Assembly: GCF_900099965.1 (NCBI RefSeq)
Contig: NZ_FNDJ01000029.1
Location: 8,885-72,884 of the forward strand
Direction: 5' to 3'
Source of the DNA: Nonomuraea jiangxiensis
GTDB lineage: Bacteria > Actinomycetota > Actinomycetes > Streptosporangiales > Streptosporangiaceae
DNA length: 64,000 bases
Under the pieces are notes generated by a model. That model had not been told where the DNA came from. It saw only the letters and a list, made by a program, of their open reading frames with translations, and made no database searches. Positions 16,038-24,648 of this stretch are shown here, in pieces. Both the position numbers and the translations under genes were made by a program. Numbering within the stretch: the first letter of the stretch is position 1; every line of letters begins with the position of its first letter.

Positions 16038-17723
16038 ATGTCCCAGCTCAACCGCAGGCACTTCCTCGTCACAGGGTTAGCCGCGGGGGCCGCGGCGGCC
16101 ATCCCCGCCGGTGCCGCGTACGCCGATCCCACTCCTGATCCGGCCGCGGAGACGGCCCAGACCCTGGCCTCGCGCGGGCTGCGCGGCGACCCGTTCACGC
16201 TGGGCGTCGCCTCCGGCGACCCCGACCACGAGGGCTTCGTGCTCTGGACCAGGCTGGCCCAGCAGCCCCTCGCCGAGGACGGGCTGGGCGGCATGCCGCA
16301 GCGGCCGTTCCCGGTGCTGTGGCAGATCTACTCCGACGAGCGCGCCCGCCGCGTCGTGCGGTCCGGCGTGACCGTGGCCGCGCCCGAGTGGGGCCACAGC
16401 GTGCACGTCGAGGTCGACAACCTCAGTTCCGACCGCGAGTACTGGTACCGCTTCCGCGTGGGCCCGTACGTCTCGCCGATCGGCCGCGCCCGCACGGCCC
16501 CGCACCCGCTCTCGTACGGCGGCGCCCTGTCGATGGCCTTCGTCTCGTGCGCCCAGTACGAGCACGGCTACTTCACCTCCTACCGCAGGCTGGCCGAGGA
16601 CCGCCCCGACCTCGTCCTGCACCTGGGCGACTACCAGTACGAGTACACCAAGGACACCTACACCATCCCCGGCGGGAACATCCGCGACCACGAGGGCCCC
16701 GAGACCGAGACCCTGGCCAACTACCGCCAGCGCCACGCCCAGTACAAGGCCGACCCCGACCTCCAGGCCGCGCACGCCGCCGCGTCCTGGCTGGTGGTGT
16801 GGGACGACCACGAGCTGGACAACAACTGGGCCGACGAGGTGCCCGAGCGGCCCGAGGTCCCCCAGCCGAACTTCCTGGCCAGGCGCACGGCCGCCTTCCG
16901 CGCCTACTACGAGAACATGCCGCTGCGCCGCACCTCGATCCCGCGCGGCATCGACATGCAGCTCTACCGGCGCATCCGGTGGGGCCGGCTGGCCACCTTC
17001 CACATGATGGACACCCGCCAGTACCGCGACGACCAGGGCTGCGGCGACGGCTACCGCGACTGCCCGGCCGCCGTCGATCCGGCGCGCTCGATCACCGGCA
17101 CGCAGCAGGAGAAGTGGCTGCTGGACGGGTTCCACCACTCGCGGGCGCAGTGGGACATCCTGGGCCAGCAGGTCTTCTTCGCCCAGCGTGACAACAACGC
17201 CGGACCCGCCAAGATCACCAGCATGGACGCCTGGGACGGCTACGTCGCCTCCCGCCAGCGGATCACGCAGGGCTGGGTGGACGCCAGGGTCCGCAACGCC
17301 GTGGTCCTCACCGGTGACGTGCACGCCCACTGGGCCAGCGACCTCAAGCTGGACTACGACGACCCGACCGGGCCCAGCGTCGGGTCGGAGCTGGTGGCCA
17401 CCTCGATCTCGACCGGCGGCGACGGCGCCGACTCGGACCCGGCCACGCATCCGTTCCTCGCGATCAACCCGCACCTGAAGTTCTACAACAACCAGCGCGG
17501 CTACGTCCTGACCAAGATCGAGCGGGACCTGATGACCGCCGACTTCAAGGTGGTGCCGCGCGTGCAGACGCCCGGGGCGGAGGTCTACACCAAGGCCACG
17601 TTCGTGATCGAGGACCGGGTGCCGGGGGTGCAGCAGACCTACCTGCGGCCGCTCGACCCGGCGCTGCGCATGCAGCCGATCACGGCGGAGGACACGGTCC
17701 GCCTGGAGACGGAACGCCCGTAA
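16038..17723 (+). CDS. phoD: PhoD-family alkaline phosphatase, Tat-exported
   Basis: This 561-residue secreted enzyme has a twin-arginine signal (NRRHFLVTG, then a hydrophobic stretch ending AYADP). It then has an N-terminal Ig-like PhoD domain (from about residue 55, FTLGVASGDPDHEGFVLWTR) and a metallophosphatase domain with HLGDYQYEY, WDDHELDNNWAD and TGDVHAHW as metal and active-site motifs. PhoD enzymes release phosphate from phosphodiesters or monoesters outside the cell. ATG 16038 gives the complete Tat signal. It has its own terminator. Confidence 0.92.
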   Translation: MSQLNRRHFLVTGLAAGAAAAIPAGAAYADPTPDPAAETAQTLASRGLRGDPFTLGVASGDPDHEGFVLWTRLAQQPLAEDGLGGMPQRPFPVLWQIYSDERARRVVRSGVTVAAPEWGHSVHVEVDNLSSDREYWYRFRVGPYVSPIGRARTAPHPLSYGGALSMAFVSCAQYEHGYFTSYRRLAEDRPDLVLHLGDYQYEYTKDTYTIPGGNIRDHEGPETETLANYRQRHAQYKADPDLQAAHAAASWLVVWDDHELDNNWADEVPERPEVPQPNFLARRTAAFRAYYENMPLRRTSIPRGIDMQLYRRIRWGRLATFHMMDTRQYRDDQGCGDGYRDCPAAVDPARSITGTQQEKWLLDGFHHSRAQWDILGQQVFFAQRDNNAGPAKITSMDAWDGYVASRQRITQGWVDARVRNAVVLTGDVHAHWASDLKLDYDDPTGPSVGSELVATSISTGGDGADSDPATHPFLAINPHLKFYNNQRGYVLTKIERDLMTADFKVVPRVQTPGAEVYTKATFVIEDRVPGVQQTYLRPLDPALRMQPITAEDTVRLETERP

Positions 17724-17732
17724 TCTCTACGG

Positions 17733-17765
17733 AACCGGGTCAGGCCGCCGGCCTGGCCCGGTTTT
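17733..17765 (+). terminator. Intrinsic terminator after phoD
   Basis: AACCGGGTCAGGCC at 17733-17746 pairs with 17750-17763 (one G-U pair) around a GCC loop, followed by TTTT. It isolates phoD from pdxT. Confidence 0.8.
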
Positions 17766-17871
17766 CCCGTCCGGTCACAAGTCCGCCCGCCTCGGGGCCA
17801 CCGGTTAGGAAGATCCCAGGCGATCCTGGTGTTGAATGGTCTGAACCCGCACCCGGACGGAAGGATCGGCT

Positions 17872-18450
17872 GTGCCCACGATCGGTGTACTCGCTCTCCA
17901 AGGGGACGTGCGTGAGCATGTGCGCATGCTCCAGGAGGCCGGCGCGTCGGCGATCGCCGTACGCCGGCCCGCCGAGCTGGACGCGGTCGACGGCCTGATC
18001 ATCCCCGGCGGGGAGTCCACCACCATGTGGAAGCTCGCCGAGACCTTCGACATGCTGCAGCCGCTGCGGCTGCGGATCAAGGAAGGCATGCCCGCCTACG
18101 GGTCCTGCGCGGGCATGATCATGCTGGCCGACCGGATCGAGGACGGCATCGCGGGACAGCAGACGATCGGCGGCATCGACATGGTCGTCAGGCGCAACGC
18201 GTTCGGCCGCCAGGTCGACTCCTTCGAGGCCGATCTGGACTTCGCCGGGGAGCCGGTGCACGCCGTGTTCATCCGCGCGCCCTGGGTCGAATCGGTCGGC
18301 GCGGACGTGGAAGTGCTGGGCAGGTGCGAGCCGGGGGATAGGATCGTCGCGGTCCGACAAGGGCCGTTGCTCGCGACGTCGTTCCACCCCGAGCTGACCG
18401 GGGACGCGCGCGTGCACCGTTACTTCGTAGACATGCTGAGGGAGTTCTAG
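17872..18450 (+). CDS. pdxT: Pyridoxal 5'-phosphate synthase glutaminase subunit PdxT
   Basis: PdxT (192 residues) hydrolyses glutamine and channels ammonia to PdxS. The class I amidotransferase triad is visible: Cys79 in YGSCAGMI, and His172 and Glu174 in FHPEL. PGGESTTMWKL and the RAP loop are also present. The GTG start follows GGAAGGAT. yebC begins four bases after the stop, so pdxT and yebC form an operon without pdxS. Confidence 0.95.
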   Translation: MPTIGVLALQGDVREHVRMLQEAGASAIAVRRPAELDAVDGLIIPGGESTTMWKLAETFDMLQPLRLRIKEGMPAYGSCAGMIMLADRIEDGIAGQQTIGGIDMVVRRNAFGRQVDSFEADLDFAGEPVHAVFIRAPWVESVGADVEVLGRCEPGDRIVAVRQGPLLATSFHPELTGDARVHRYFVDMLREF

Positions 18451-18453
18451 GTA

Positions 18454-19203
18454 ATGTCCGGCCACTCCAAATGGGCGACGACGAAGCACAAGAAGGCCGC
18501 GCTCGACGCCAAGCGCGGCAAGCTGTTCGCGAAGCTCATCAAGAACATCGAGGTGGCGGCCCGGACCGGTGGCCCAGACCCGGACGCCAACCCCACCCTC
18601 TTCGACGCCATCTTCAAGGCGAAGAAGAACTCCGTGCCCAACGACAACATCGAGCGGGCCCGCAAGCGCGGCGGCGGCCTGGAGGCCGGCGGCGCCGACT
18701 GGCAGACCATCATGTACGAGGGCTACGCCCCCGGCGGTGTCGCCGTGCTCATCGAGTGCCTCACCGACAACCGCAACCGCGCCGCCTCCGAGGTGCGCGT
18801 CGCGCTGACCCGCAACGGCGGCTCGCTGGCCGATCCCGGCTCCGTGTCCTACATGTTCAACCGCAAGGGCGTCGTGATCGTGCCCAAGAACGGGCTCGAC
18901 GAGGACACCGTGCTGATGGCCGTGCTCGACGCGGGCGCCGAGGAGGTCAACGACCTGGGCGAGTCGTTCGAGGTCGTCTCCGAGGCCGGTGACCTGGTGC
19001 CGGTGCGCAAGGCGTTGCAGGAAAACGGGATCGACTACGACTCGGCCGAGTCGAGCTTCCTGCCGACGATGAGCGTGCCGCTCGACGAGGAGGGCGCCAA
19101 GAAGGTGTTCCGGCTCATCGACGCCCTGGAGGACAGCGACGACGTCCAGAACGTCTATGCCAATTTCGACGTCGCGGACGACGTGCTGGCGGCGCTCGAC
19201 TGA
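18454..19203 (+). CDS. yebC: YebC/PmpR family protein
   Basis: This full-length 249-residue member begins MSGHSKWATTKHKKAALDAKRGKLFAKL, the near-invariant YebC start. The family was first described as transcription regulators; recent work links members to translation of proline-rich stretches. It follows pdxT by three bases. In most actinobacteria ruvC comes next; here a permease gene and an Eis-like gene intervene. Confidence 0.93.
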   Translation: MSGHSKWATTKHKKAALDAKRGKLFAKLIKNIEVAARTGGPDPDANPTLFDAIFKAKKNSVPNDNIERARKRGGGLEAGGADWQTIMYEGYAPGGVAVLIECLTDNRNRAASEVRVALTRNGGSLADPGSVSYMFNRKGVVIVPKNGLDEDTVLMAVLDAGAEEVNDLGESFEVVSEAGDLVPVRKALQENGIDYDSAESSFLPTMSVPLDEEGAKKVFRLIDALEDSDDVQNVYANFDVADDVLAALD

Positions 19204-19232
19204 CATCGCGGCGAATCCGGGCTGACGTTTTC

Positions 19233-19325
19233 CGCCGGCCCGGGAGTCGAGGGTTTCTCGGGTCTGAGAAGTTCGCCGGCCCGGGAGCCGAGGGGTCCTC
19301 GGGTCTGAGAAGTTCGCCGGCTCGG
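19233..19325. repeat. 41-bp tandem repeat, about 2.3 units
   Basis: Units at 19233-19273 and 19274-19314 share CGCCGGCCCGGGAG...CTCGGGTCTGAGAAGTT with four differences, and a third starts at 19315. It occupies the yebC/permease gap (19204-19410), which holds no gene. Confidence 0.85.
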
Positions 19326-19410
19326 ACGCGGCGGACTCGGGGCTCCGCGCTCCGGCGGCTTTCCCGTGCGAGATGCGGCGCGGGGCCGCGGCGGCGTAGG
19401 GTCGGGCGAC

Positions 19411-21204
19411 GTGACCTCCCCCATTCGTTCTCCTCAGGCACCCTCTCCCGCGCTCGGCTGGCTGCTGGCCGCCCCCGCGTTACTCGGCACCCTGATCTCG
19501 CTGGTGCTGCCGACGGGACAGTCGATCTGGCTGAGCTTCCAGAGCGGCGGCGTGCTCAAAGAGGCCACCTTCACCGGTTCGTCCAACTACACCGAGTTAC
19601 TGGGTGGTGGCGACTGGTGGCGGGCGCTGGGCTTCACCGTCTCGGTGACCCTGCTGCCGCTCGTGGTGGCCCTGGTGGTGGGGCCGCTGCTGGCCGCGGC
19701 ACTCGACTGGGGCGGCACCTGGGTACGGTGGGCCGGCCGGGTCGTGCTGTCGCTCGCCGTCGTCACGTTCTCGCCGGTGGCCGTGGCGATGGGCTGGATC
19801 CAGGGCATGGATCCGTCGGCGTCCGGCGTGGCCACCCTGGTCCAGGGGCTCCGCGAGCCGGTGACGGCGCCGGGGGCGATGCGGCTGCTGGTCGCGGCCG
19901 CCACCTTCGGGGTGGTGTGCGCGCTGGCGACCATGGCGTTCCTGCCCGCGTTGCGCGGAGGGCGGGTGGTGCCCGCGATGCTCGTCGTGGCGGCGCTCGT
20001 CGGGCTCACCATGATCGCGGTGGGGCTGCAGGCCTTCTCGATCGCGTTCGTGCTCAGCCGTGGCGGGCCTGAGCGCACCACAGAGACGCTCGCGCAACTC
20101 CAGTACACCAAGGCCTTCGCCCACGCCGATTTCGGCGCTGGTGCGGCCGTGGCGGTCCTCACGGGGGTGATCCTGGGGGTGCTGGGCATCGTGGCCACGG
20201 TCATCGCGGTGGTCTCCCGGCTGAGCATCACGGTGACCGCGCGGGCCGGCGCCGGGGCGGGTCCGGAGCCTCAAAGGGTTGCGCAGGGCGCGCCTGGATC
20301 CCCGGCGTTCCAGCAGGGCCCGCCCGCTTTCCAGGGTCCGCCGGCTTTCCAGGGACCGTCTGCTCACCCGGACCCGCCTGCTTTCCAGAGTCCGCCTGCT
20401 CACCAGGACCCGCCCGCTTTCCAGGAGGGCTTGCCGGAGCGTCGGCCCGGGGCGGTGGGGATCGCCGTCGGGGTGGTGGCGCTGGTCGTCGTGGTGGCGC
20501 TCGCGCTCGTGTTCACCTGGCCCTGGATCGACGGGGTGCTGGGCCGGTCCGGCTTCCAGGGCAGGGGCGGCCCGGAGATCGGCCTGCGTACCCACGTGAA
20601 CACCTGGGTGCCCGCCGTCGTGGGCGCGATCATCTCGGTGAGCGTCGCCTACCTGGGCGCTCTTGGCATCGGCGGGCTGCGGCCGCTCGGGCGGCGCAGT
20701 GAGTGGCTGCTGCTGGCGTTCGCCCCCTGGCTGTTCGTCGGCCCCGCCCCGCTCGCCGTCGCCAACTGGCAGAACATGCGCAACCTCGGCGTGCTCGACT
20801 CCTTCTTCTCCCTCTTCCCGCCGCTGCTCGTGAGCGTCCCGGCGCTGCTGGTGCTCACGCTGCTGTGCAAGGGCCTGGCCGAGCGCACGGACCGCGACTT
20901 CTTCAGCGGCGTGTTCCTGCCCTCGCTCCCCATGGCGGGCATCCTGGCCGGGGGCGTGACCCTGCTGAACGCCCACGACCTGCTCTGGCCGCTGCTGGTG
21001 GCCCAGGACAACACCCTCTTCCCCACGCCCGTCGCGCAGGTCGCCGGGCTCAGTTCGTACGGCGCCGGCGCGCCCGACGTCGGTGCGGCGACACCGCTGG
21101 TCGTGGTCGCCGTCGCCGTGATCGCCGTGGTGGCCGCGCAGCTGTGGTACCTCGACAGGCTGGCCGTCACGCTGGGCGGTTCACGGCCGCGTACGTCGGC
21201 GTAG
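19411..21204 (+). CDS. Fused MalF/MalG-like ABC permease in one polypeptide
   Basis: About 597 residues. The first half (to about 285) follows the sugar-permease MalF pattern: PALLGTLISLVLPTGQSIWLSF, FTGSSNYTELL, and late FVLSRGGPERTTETLAQLQY. The second half (from about 350) follows MalG: NTWVPAVVGAIISVSVAYL, LGVLDSFFSLFPP, LNAHDLLWPLLV. A linker of six hexapeptides ([GDS]PPAFQ-type) joins them. The EAA loop expected in each half for ATPase docking is not recognisable. No ATPase or binding-protein gene is near. Transport is therefore uncertain; a repurposed membrane role is possible. GTG 19411 is chosen because upstream sequence is not protein-like. Confidence 0.7.
   Translation: MTSPIRSPQAPSPALGWLLAAPALLGTLISLVLPTGQSIWLSFQSGGVLKEATFTGSSNYTELLGGGDWWRALGFTVSVTLLPLVVALVVGPLLAAALDWGGTWVRWAGRVVLSLAVVTFSPVAVAMGWIQGMDPSASGVATLVQGLREPVTAPGAMRLLVAAATFGVVCALATMAFLPALRGGRVVPAMLVVAALVGLTMIAVGLQAFSIAFVLSRGGPERTTETLAQLQYTKAFAHADFGAGAAVAVLTGVILGVLGIVATVIAVVSRLSITVTARAGAGAGPEPQRVAQGAPGSPAFQQGPPAFQGPPAFQGPSAHPDPPAFQSPPAHQDPPAFQEGLPERRPGAVGIAVGVVALVVVVALALVFTWPWIDGVLGRSGFQGRGGPEIGLRTHVNTWVPAVVGAIISVSVAYLGALGIGGLRPLGRRSEWLLLAFAPWLFVGPAPLAVANWQNMRNLGVLDSFFSLFPPLLVSVPALLVLTLLCKGLAERTDRDFFSGVFLPSLPMAGILAGGVTLLNAHDLLWPLLVAQDNTLFPTPVAQVAGLSSYGAGAPDVGAATPLVVVAVAVIAVVAAQLWYLDRLAVTLGGSRPRTSA
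20317..20424 (+). repeat. 18-bp in-frame repeat, six units, in the permease linker
   Basis: Six units of the type GACCCGCCTGCTTTCCAG encode GPPAFQ, GPPAFQ, GPSAHP, DPPAFQ, SPPAHQ and DPPAFQ. The length is a multiple of three, so changes in unit number keep frame. Confidence 0.9.
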
Positions 21205-21224
21205 CCAGCGTAAATTGTGTGGTT

Positions 21225-22370
21225 GTGGACATTCGCGATGTGACTCCTGATGACCTTGACGACGTCATTGACCTGCGTAAGCGCTCGTTCGGTCCGATGT
21301 CGGCGGCCGACATCGACAGGTGGCGCCGGGCCGTGCTCCCGGTGCTCGAACAGGGCCGCTACGTGGGGGTGTTCGACGGCTCCCGGCTGGCCGGAGCGGC
21401 CCGGTTGCGCCAGTTCACCCAGTGGTGGCACGGCAGGCCGCAGCCGATGGCCGGGATCGCCGGCGTCACCGTAGGCCCGGAGGACCGCGGGCGCGGCGTC
21501 GGCACCCGGCTCATGCGGGCCGTCATCCGCCGGGGAGCGTCCCTCGGCGACGCGGTGTCCGTGCTCTACCCGGCCACCACGCCCATTTACCGCTCGGTCG
21601 GCTACGAGCACGCCGGCGCGCGGCACCTCGTGACGCTCCCGGCCGAGGCGCTGCGCACGATCCGGCCGGCCACGGACGTCAAACTGCGCAGGATGGGACC
21701 GGGCGACGCCGCCGAGGTGATCTCCCTGCTGCACCGCGTGCACGGTGCCGCCCGCGCCAGCGGACCCGCCTCGTGGAACGCGGACACCTGGCGCCTGTGG
21801 CTCGGCAACCAGGACGACTTCCTCTACCTCGCCGACGACGGCTACGTCATCTACCGCTGGAGCGGCGGCGACATCGAGGTTGAGAACCTCGTCGCCGGGT
21901 CGGAGGAGACGCTCAGGGCACTGTGGTCCCTTGTGGGCAGCGCGTCGTCGGTCGCCGAGCACGTCGTCGCCTCCGTGGCGCCGGACGACCCCGTGCTGTG
22001 GCTGCTTCGGGAGTGGTCAACGGTCAAGGTGCGGCAGGTGCGGTGGATGTTCAGGGTGCTGGACGTGGCCGCGGCGGTCGAGCGCAGGGGCTATCCGGAG
22101 CACGTGACGTGCGACGCGGTCGTCAGTGTGACCGATCCGGTGCGGGGCGGGGGCACGTGGCGGCTGGAGATCTCGGGCGGATCGGGCGCGGTCACACCGG
22201 TGACCTCGGCGGACGGGGTTCAGCTCAGCGTGAACGGCTTCTCCGCCCTGTACGCCGGAATCCCGGCGGCGACGCTGCGACTCAGCGGGCTCATGTCCGG
22301 AGATGACCGATACGACGAGGCACTCGACTCGGCCTTCGCGGCGAAGCCGTACATGCTTGAGTACTGGTGA
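21225..22370 (+). CDS. Eis-like GNAT N-acetyltransferase with C-terminal SCP2-like domain
   Basis: About 381 residues in three parts, as in Eis. An N-terminal GNAT carries VTVGPEDRGRGVGTRLM (about 84-100). A second degenerate GNAT-like region follows. A C-terminal sterol-carrier-like domain comes last, and the protein ends in an aromatic residue (LEYW), matching the Eis arrangement in which the terminal carboxylate acts in catalysis. Eis proteins acetylate amines including aminoglycosides; the natural substrate here is unknown. TAAATT at 21211 sits eight bases before GTG 21225 (also GTG 21219), suggesting a leaderless start. Confidence 0.8.
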   Translation: MDIRDVTPDDLDDVIDLRKRSFGPMSAADIDRWRRAVLPVLEQGRYVGVFDGSRLAGAARLRQFTQWWHGRPQPMAGIAGVTVGPEDRGRGVGTRLMRAVIRRGASLGDAVSVLYPATTPIYRSVGYEHAGARHLVTLPAEALRTIRPATDVKLRRMGPGDAAEVISLLHRVHGAARASGPASWNADTWRLWLGNQDDFLYLADDGYVIYRWSGGDIEVENLVAGSEETLRALWSLVGSASSVAEHVVASVAPDDPVLWLLREWSTVKVRQVRWMFRVLDVAAAVERRGYPEHVTCDAVVSVTDPVRGGGTWRLEISGGSGAVTPVTSADGVQLSVNGFSALYAGIPAATLRLSGLMSGDDRYDEALDSAFAAKPYMLEYW

Positions 22371-22453
22371 CGGGCGTTTCCCGGTGCACGGCCGGGCCCG
22401 CCGGGGTAAAGTCTCGTGCCGAACAGGTGTTCGGCGGCGTGGGGAGCAGGCCG

Positions 22454-22984
22454 GTGCGGGTGATGGGCGTCGATCCGGGGCTGACGCGGTGTGGCCTGGG
22501 CGCTGTCGACGGGCGCCCCGGCGCGCCGCTGACATTGGTGGCGGTCGGGGTGGTGCGCACCGGCGCTGACGAGGAGCTCGGCGCGCGGCTCGTCGGCATC
22601 GAGGCCGGGATCGAGCGCTGGCTCGACGACGTCCGTCCCGACGCGGTCGCGGTCGAGCGCGTCTTCAGCCAGCACAACGTACGCACCGTCATGGGCACCG
22701 CGCAGGCGGCGGGCATCGCCGTGCTGTGCGCGGCCAGGCGCGGGCTGCCCGTGGCGCTGCACACGCCGTCGGAGGTCAAGGCAGCCATCACGGGCAGCGG
22801 CACCGCCGACAAGAAGCAGATCGGCGCCATGGTCACCCGCTTACTGCGGCTGTCGGAGATGCCCAAGCCCGCCGACGCGGCCGACGCGCTGGCCCTGGCC
22901 ATCTGCCACGTCTGGCGCGGCGGCGCCCAGCACCGCCTCGCCGCGGCGCTGGCCAAGGCCCGGGGCAAGGACCTCAAGCCGTGA
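22454..22984 (+). CDS. ruvC: Holliday junction endodeoxyribonuclease RuvC
   Basis: RuvC (176 residues) cuts Holliday junctions processed by RuvAB. Acidic active-site residues are visible in MGVDPGLTRCG, VAVERVFSQHN and PADAADALALAICH. GTG 22454 lies seven bases after GGGGAG. A 260-bp gap without any gene I can support separates it from ruvA. Confidence 0.95.
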   Translation: MRVMGVDPGLTRCGLGAVDGRPGAPLTLVAVGVVRTGADEELGARLVGIEAGIERWLDDVRPDAVAVERVFSQHNVRTVMGTAQAAGIAVLCAARRGLPVALHTPSEVKAAITGSGTADKKQIGAMVTRLLRLSEMPKPADAADALALAICHVWRGGAQHRLAAALAKARGKDLKP

Positions 22985-23244
22985 CCGGCCCGGCAACGCG
23001 CAGAGAGCCGGTGATGGCGGGTCCTGACCTCCAGGTCCAGCAGCGTCGCACACCCAGGACCGAGGCGATGCCGGGTGCCGGGCCGGTCGGACCGGACGAG
23101 AGCGGTGCCGGCCGATGATCGGGATGACGGCGGGTGTTCGGGTGGAGATTCCGGCAAGGGTCGGTATCGAGGTGACCGGGATGAGGACGGGCGGGGGCTG
23201 GTGGCCGGAATGATGGGGAGCGGGACGACGGTGGGAGGGGCGCT

Positions 23245-23865
23245 GTGATCGCGTCAGTGGCGGGCAGGGTGACGGCGATCGCGCCCGACGGGGCCGTGAT
23301 CGAGGTCGGCGGGGTCGGCATCCTCACCCGCTGCACTCCGGGCACCCTCGCCACGCTGCGGATCGGTGAGGAAGCCCGGCTGGCCACCTCGCTCGTGGTG
23401 CGCGAGGAGTCGCTCACCCTCTACGGGTTCGCCACCGACGACGAGCGGGCCGTGTTCGAGCTGCTGCAGACGGCCAGCGGCGTCGGGCCCAAGCTGGCCC
23501 TGGCGATGCTCGCCGTGCACACGCCCAACGCGCTGCGGGTCGCCGTGGCCAGTGCCGACCTCAAGGCCCTCACCCAGGTGCCGGGCATCGGCCAGAAGGG
23601 AGCGCAGCGCATCGTGCTGGAGCTGAAGGACCGTCTCGGCACGCCGGAGGAGGCGGTCAACGCCGCGCTCAACGGCGAGCGGCGGGCGGCGGCGTGGCGC
23701 GAGCAGGTCCACTCGGGTCTGGTGGGGCTGGGCTATTCCAGCAAAGACGCCGACGAGGCCGTCGCCGTCGTGGAGCCGGACGCCGACGCCGACCTCCTGG
23801 CCGGCCGCCAGCCACAGGTGGCCGCCCTGCTGAAGGCGGCACTACGAGCACTGAGCGTACGATGA
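23245..23865 (+). CDS. ruvA: Holliday junction branch migration protein RuvA
   Basis: RuvA (206 residues) has the N-terminal OB fold (IASVAGRVTAIAPDGAVIEVGGVG), two helix-hairpin-helix motifs (SGVGPKLALAML and VPGIGQKGAQRIVLEL) and a C-terminal RuvB-binding domain after an acidic linker. GTG start after GGGAGGGGC. ruvB normally abuts ruvA; here 783 bp of repeat DNA lie between. Confidence 0.95.
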   Translation: MIASVAGRVTAIAPDGAVIEVGGVGILTRCTPGTLATLRIGEEARLATSLVVREESLTLYGFATDDERAVFELLQTASGVGPKLALAMLAVHTPNALRVAVASADLKALTQVPGIGQKGAQRIVLELKDRLGTPEEAVNAALNGERRAAAWREQVHSGLVGLGYSSKDADEAVAVVEPDADADLLAGRQPQVAALLKAALRALSVR

Positions 23866-23890
23866 TCACCACCCACGCCCCCACCCCACC

Positions 23891-24598
23891 CGGCGGAGCC
23901 CACCCAGCTCCGCACACCAGCCTCCGCCCGGCTCCGGGCGGCTTGGTTCGCCCGGTTTCGCGAGTCGGAGCCCATCCGGCCCCGTGCGGCGGAGCCGACC
24001 TGGCCTCGCATGCCGGCCTCCGTCCGGCTCCAGGCGGGTGGGTCCGCCTGGCTTCGCGAGTCGGAGCCCATCCGGCCCCGCCCGGCGGAGCCCACCCGGC
24101 CCTGCATGCTGGCCTCCGGCCGGCTCCAGGCGGCTTGGTTTGCTCGGCCTCGCACGTCGGAGCTCATCTGCCCCCGCACACCGGAGCCCATCCGGACCCC
24201 GGCATCGGAGCCCGTCCGGCCCTGCACACCGGAGCCTGCGCCGCTTCAGGCGGCGGGATCTGCTCGGCTTGGCGCGGTGAAGCACGGTCGGCTTCAGGTG
24301 GCGGGAGTCGCCTGGCTTGGCGTGGTGGTGCCCGCTTGGCTTCAGGTGGCGGGAGTCGCCTGGCTTGGCGTGGTGGTGCCCGCTTGGCTTCGGGTGGCGG
24401 GAGTTGTCTGGCTTGGCGTGGTGGTGCCTGCTCGGCTCCAGGTGGCTGGGTCTGCTCGGCTTCGCGCGGCGGAGCCGCCTCGTGCGGCGGAGACCGGTCG
24501 GCTTCGGGCGGCGGAGACCGGGCAGCCTCGCGTGGGGGAGACCGGTCGGTCTCGTGTGGCGGGGGTCGGTCGGTCTCGTGTGGCGGGTTGGTGTGGTG
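23891..24598. repeat. Hierarchical 24/48/96-bp repeat array between ruvA and ruvB
   Basis: 96-bp units begin at 23891, 23987 and 24083 (CGGCGGAGCC...). 48-bp units begin at 24244, 24292, 24340, 24388 and 24436 (CTTCAGGTGGCGGG...). 24-bp units of the TCGTGCGGCGGAGACC type run from about 24479. All periods are multiples of 24 and of three, so several plus-strand frames stay open through the array, including one that runs into ruvB. Amino-acid composition (Gly/Ala/Arg/Pro/Trp) does not look like a conserved protein. No separate gene is called in 23866-24648. Confidence 0.85.
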
Positions 24599-24648
24599 GG
24601 GTGGGTGGGGTGTCGTCAGCTTGGGGGCGGCCGAAGGGAGGTGCCGGC

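Noticed and set aside
22985..23244. Possible gene between ruvC and ruvA
   Set aside because: The open frame there starts inside ruvC in another frame and has no recognisable features. I see nothing else in the gap.
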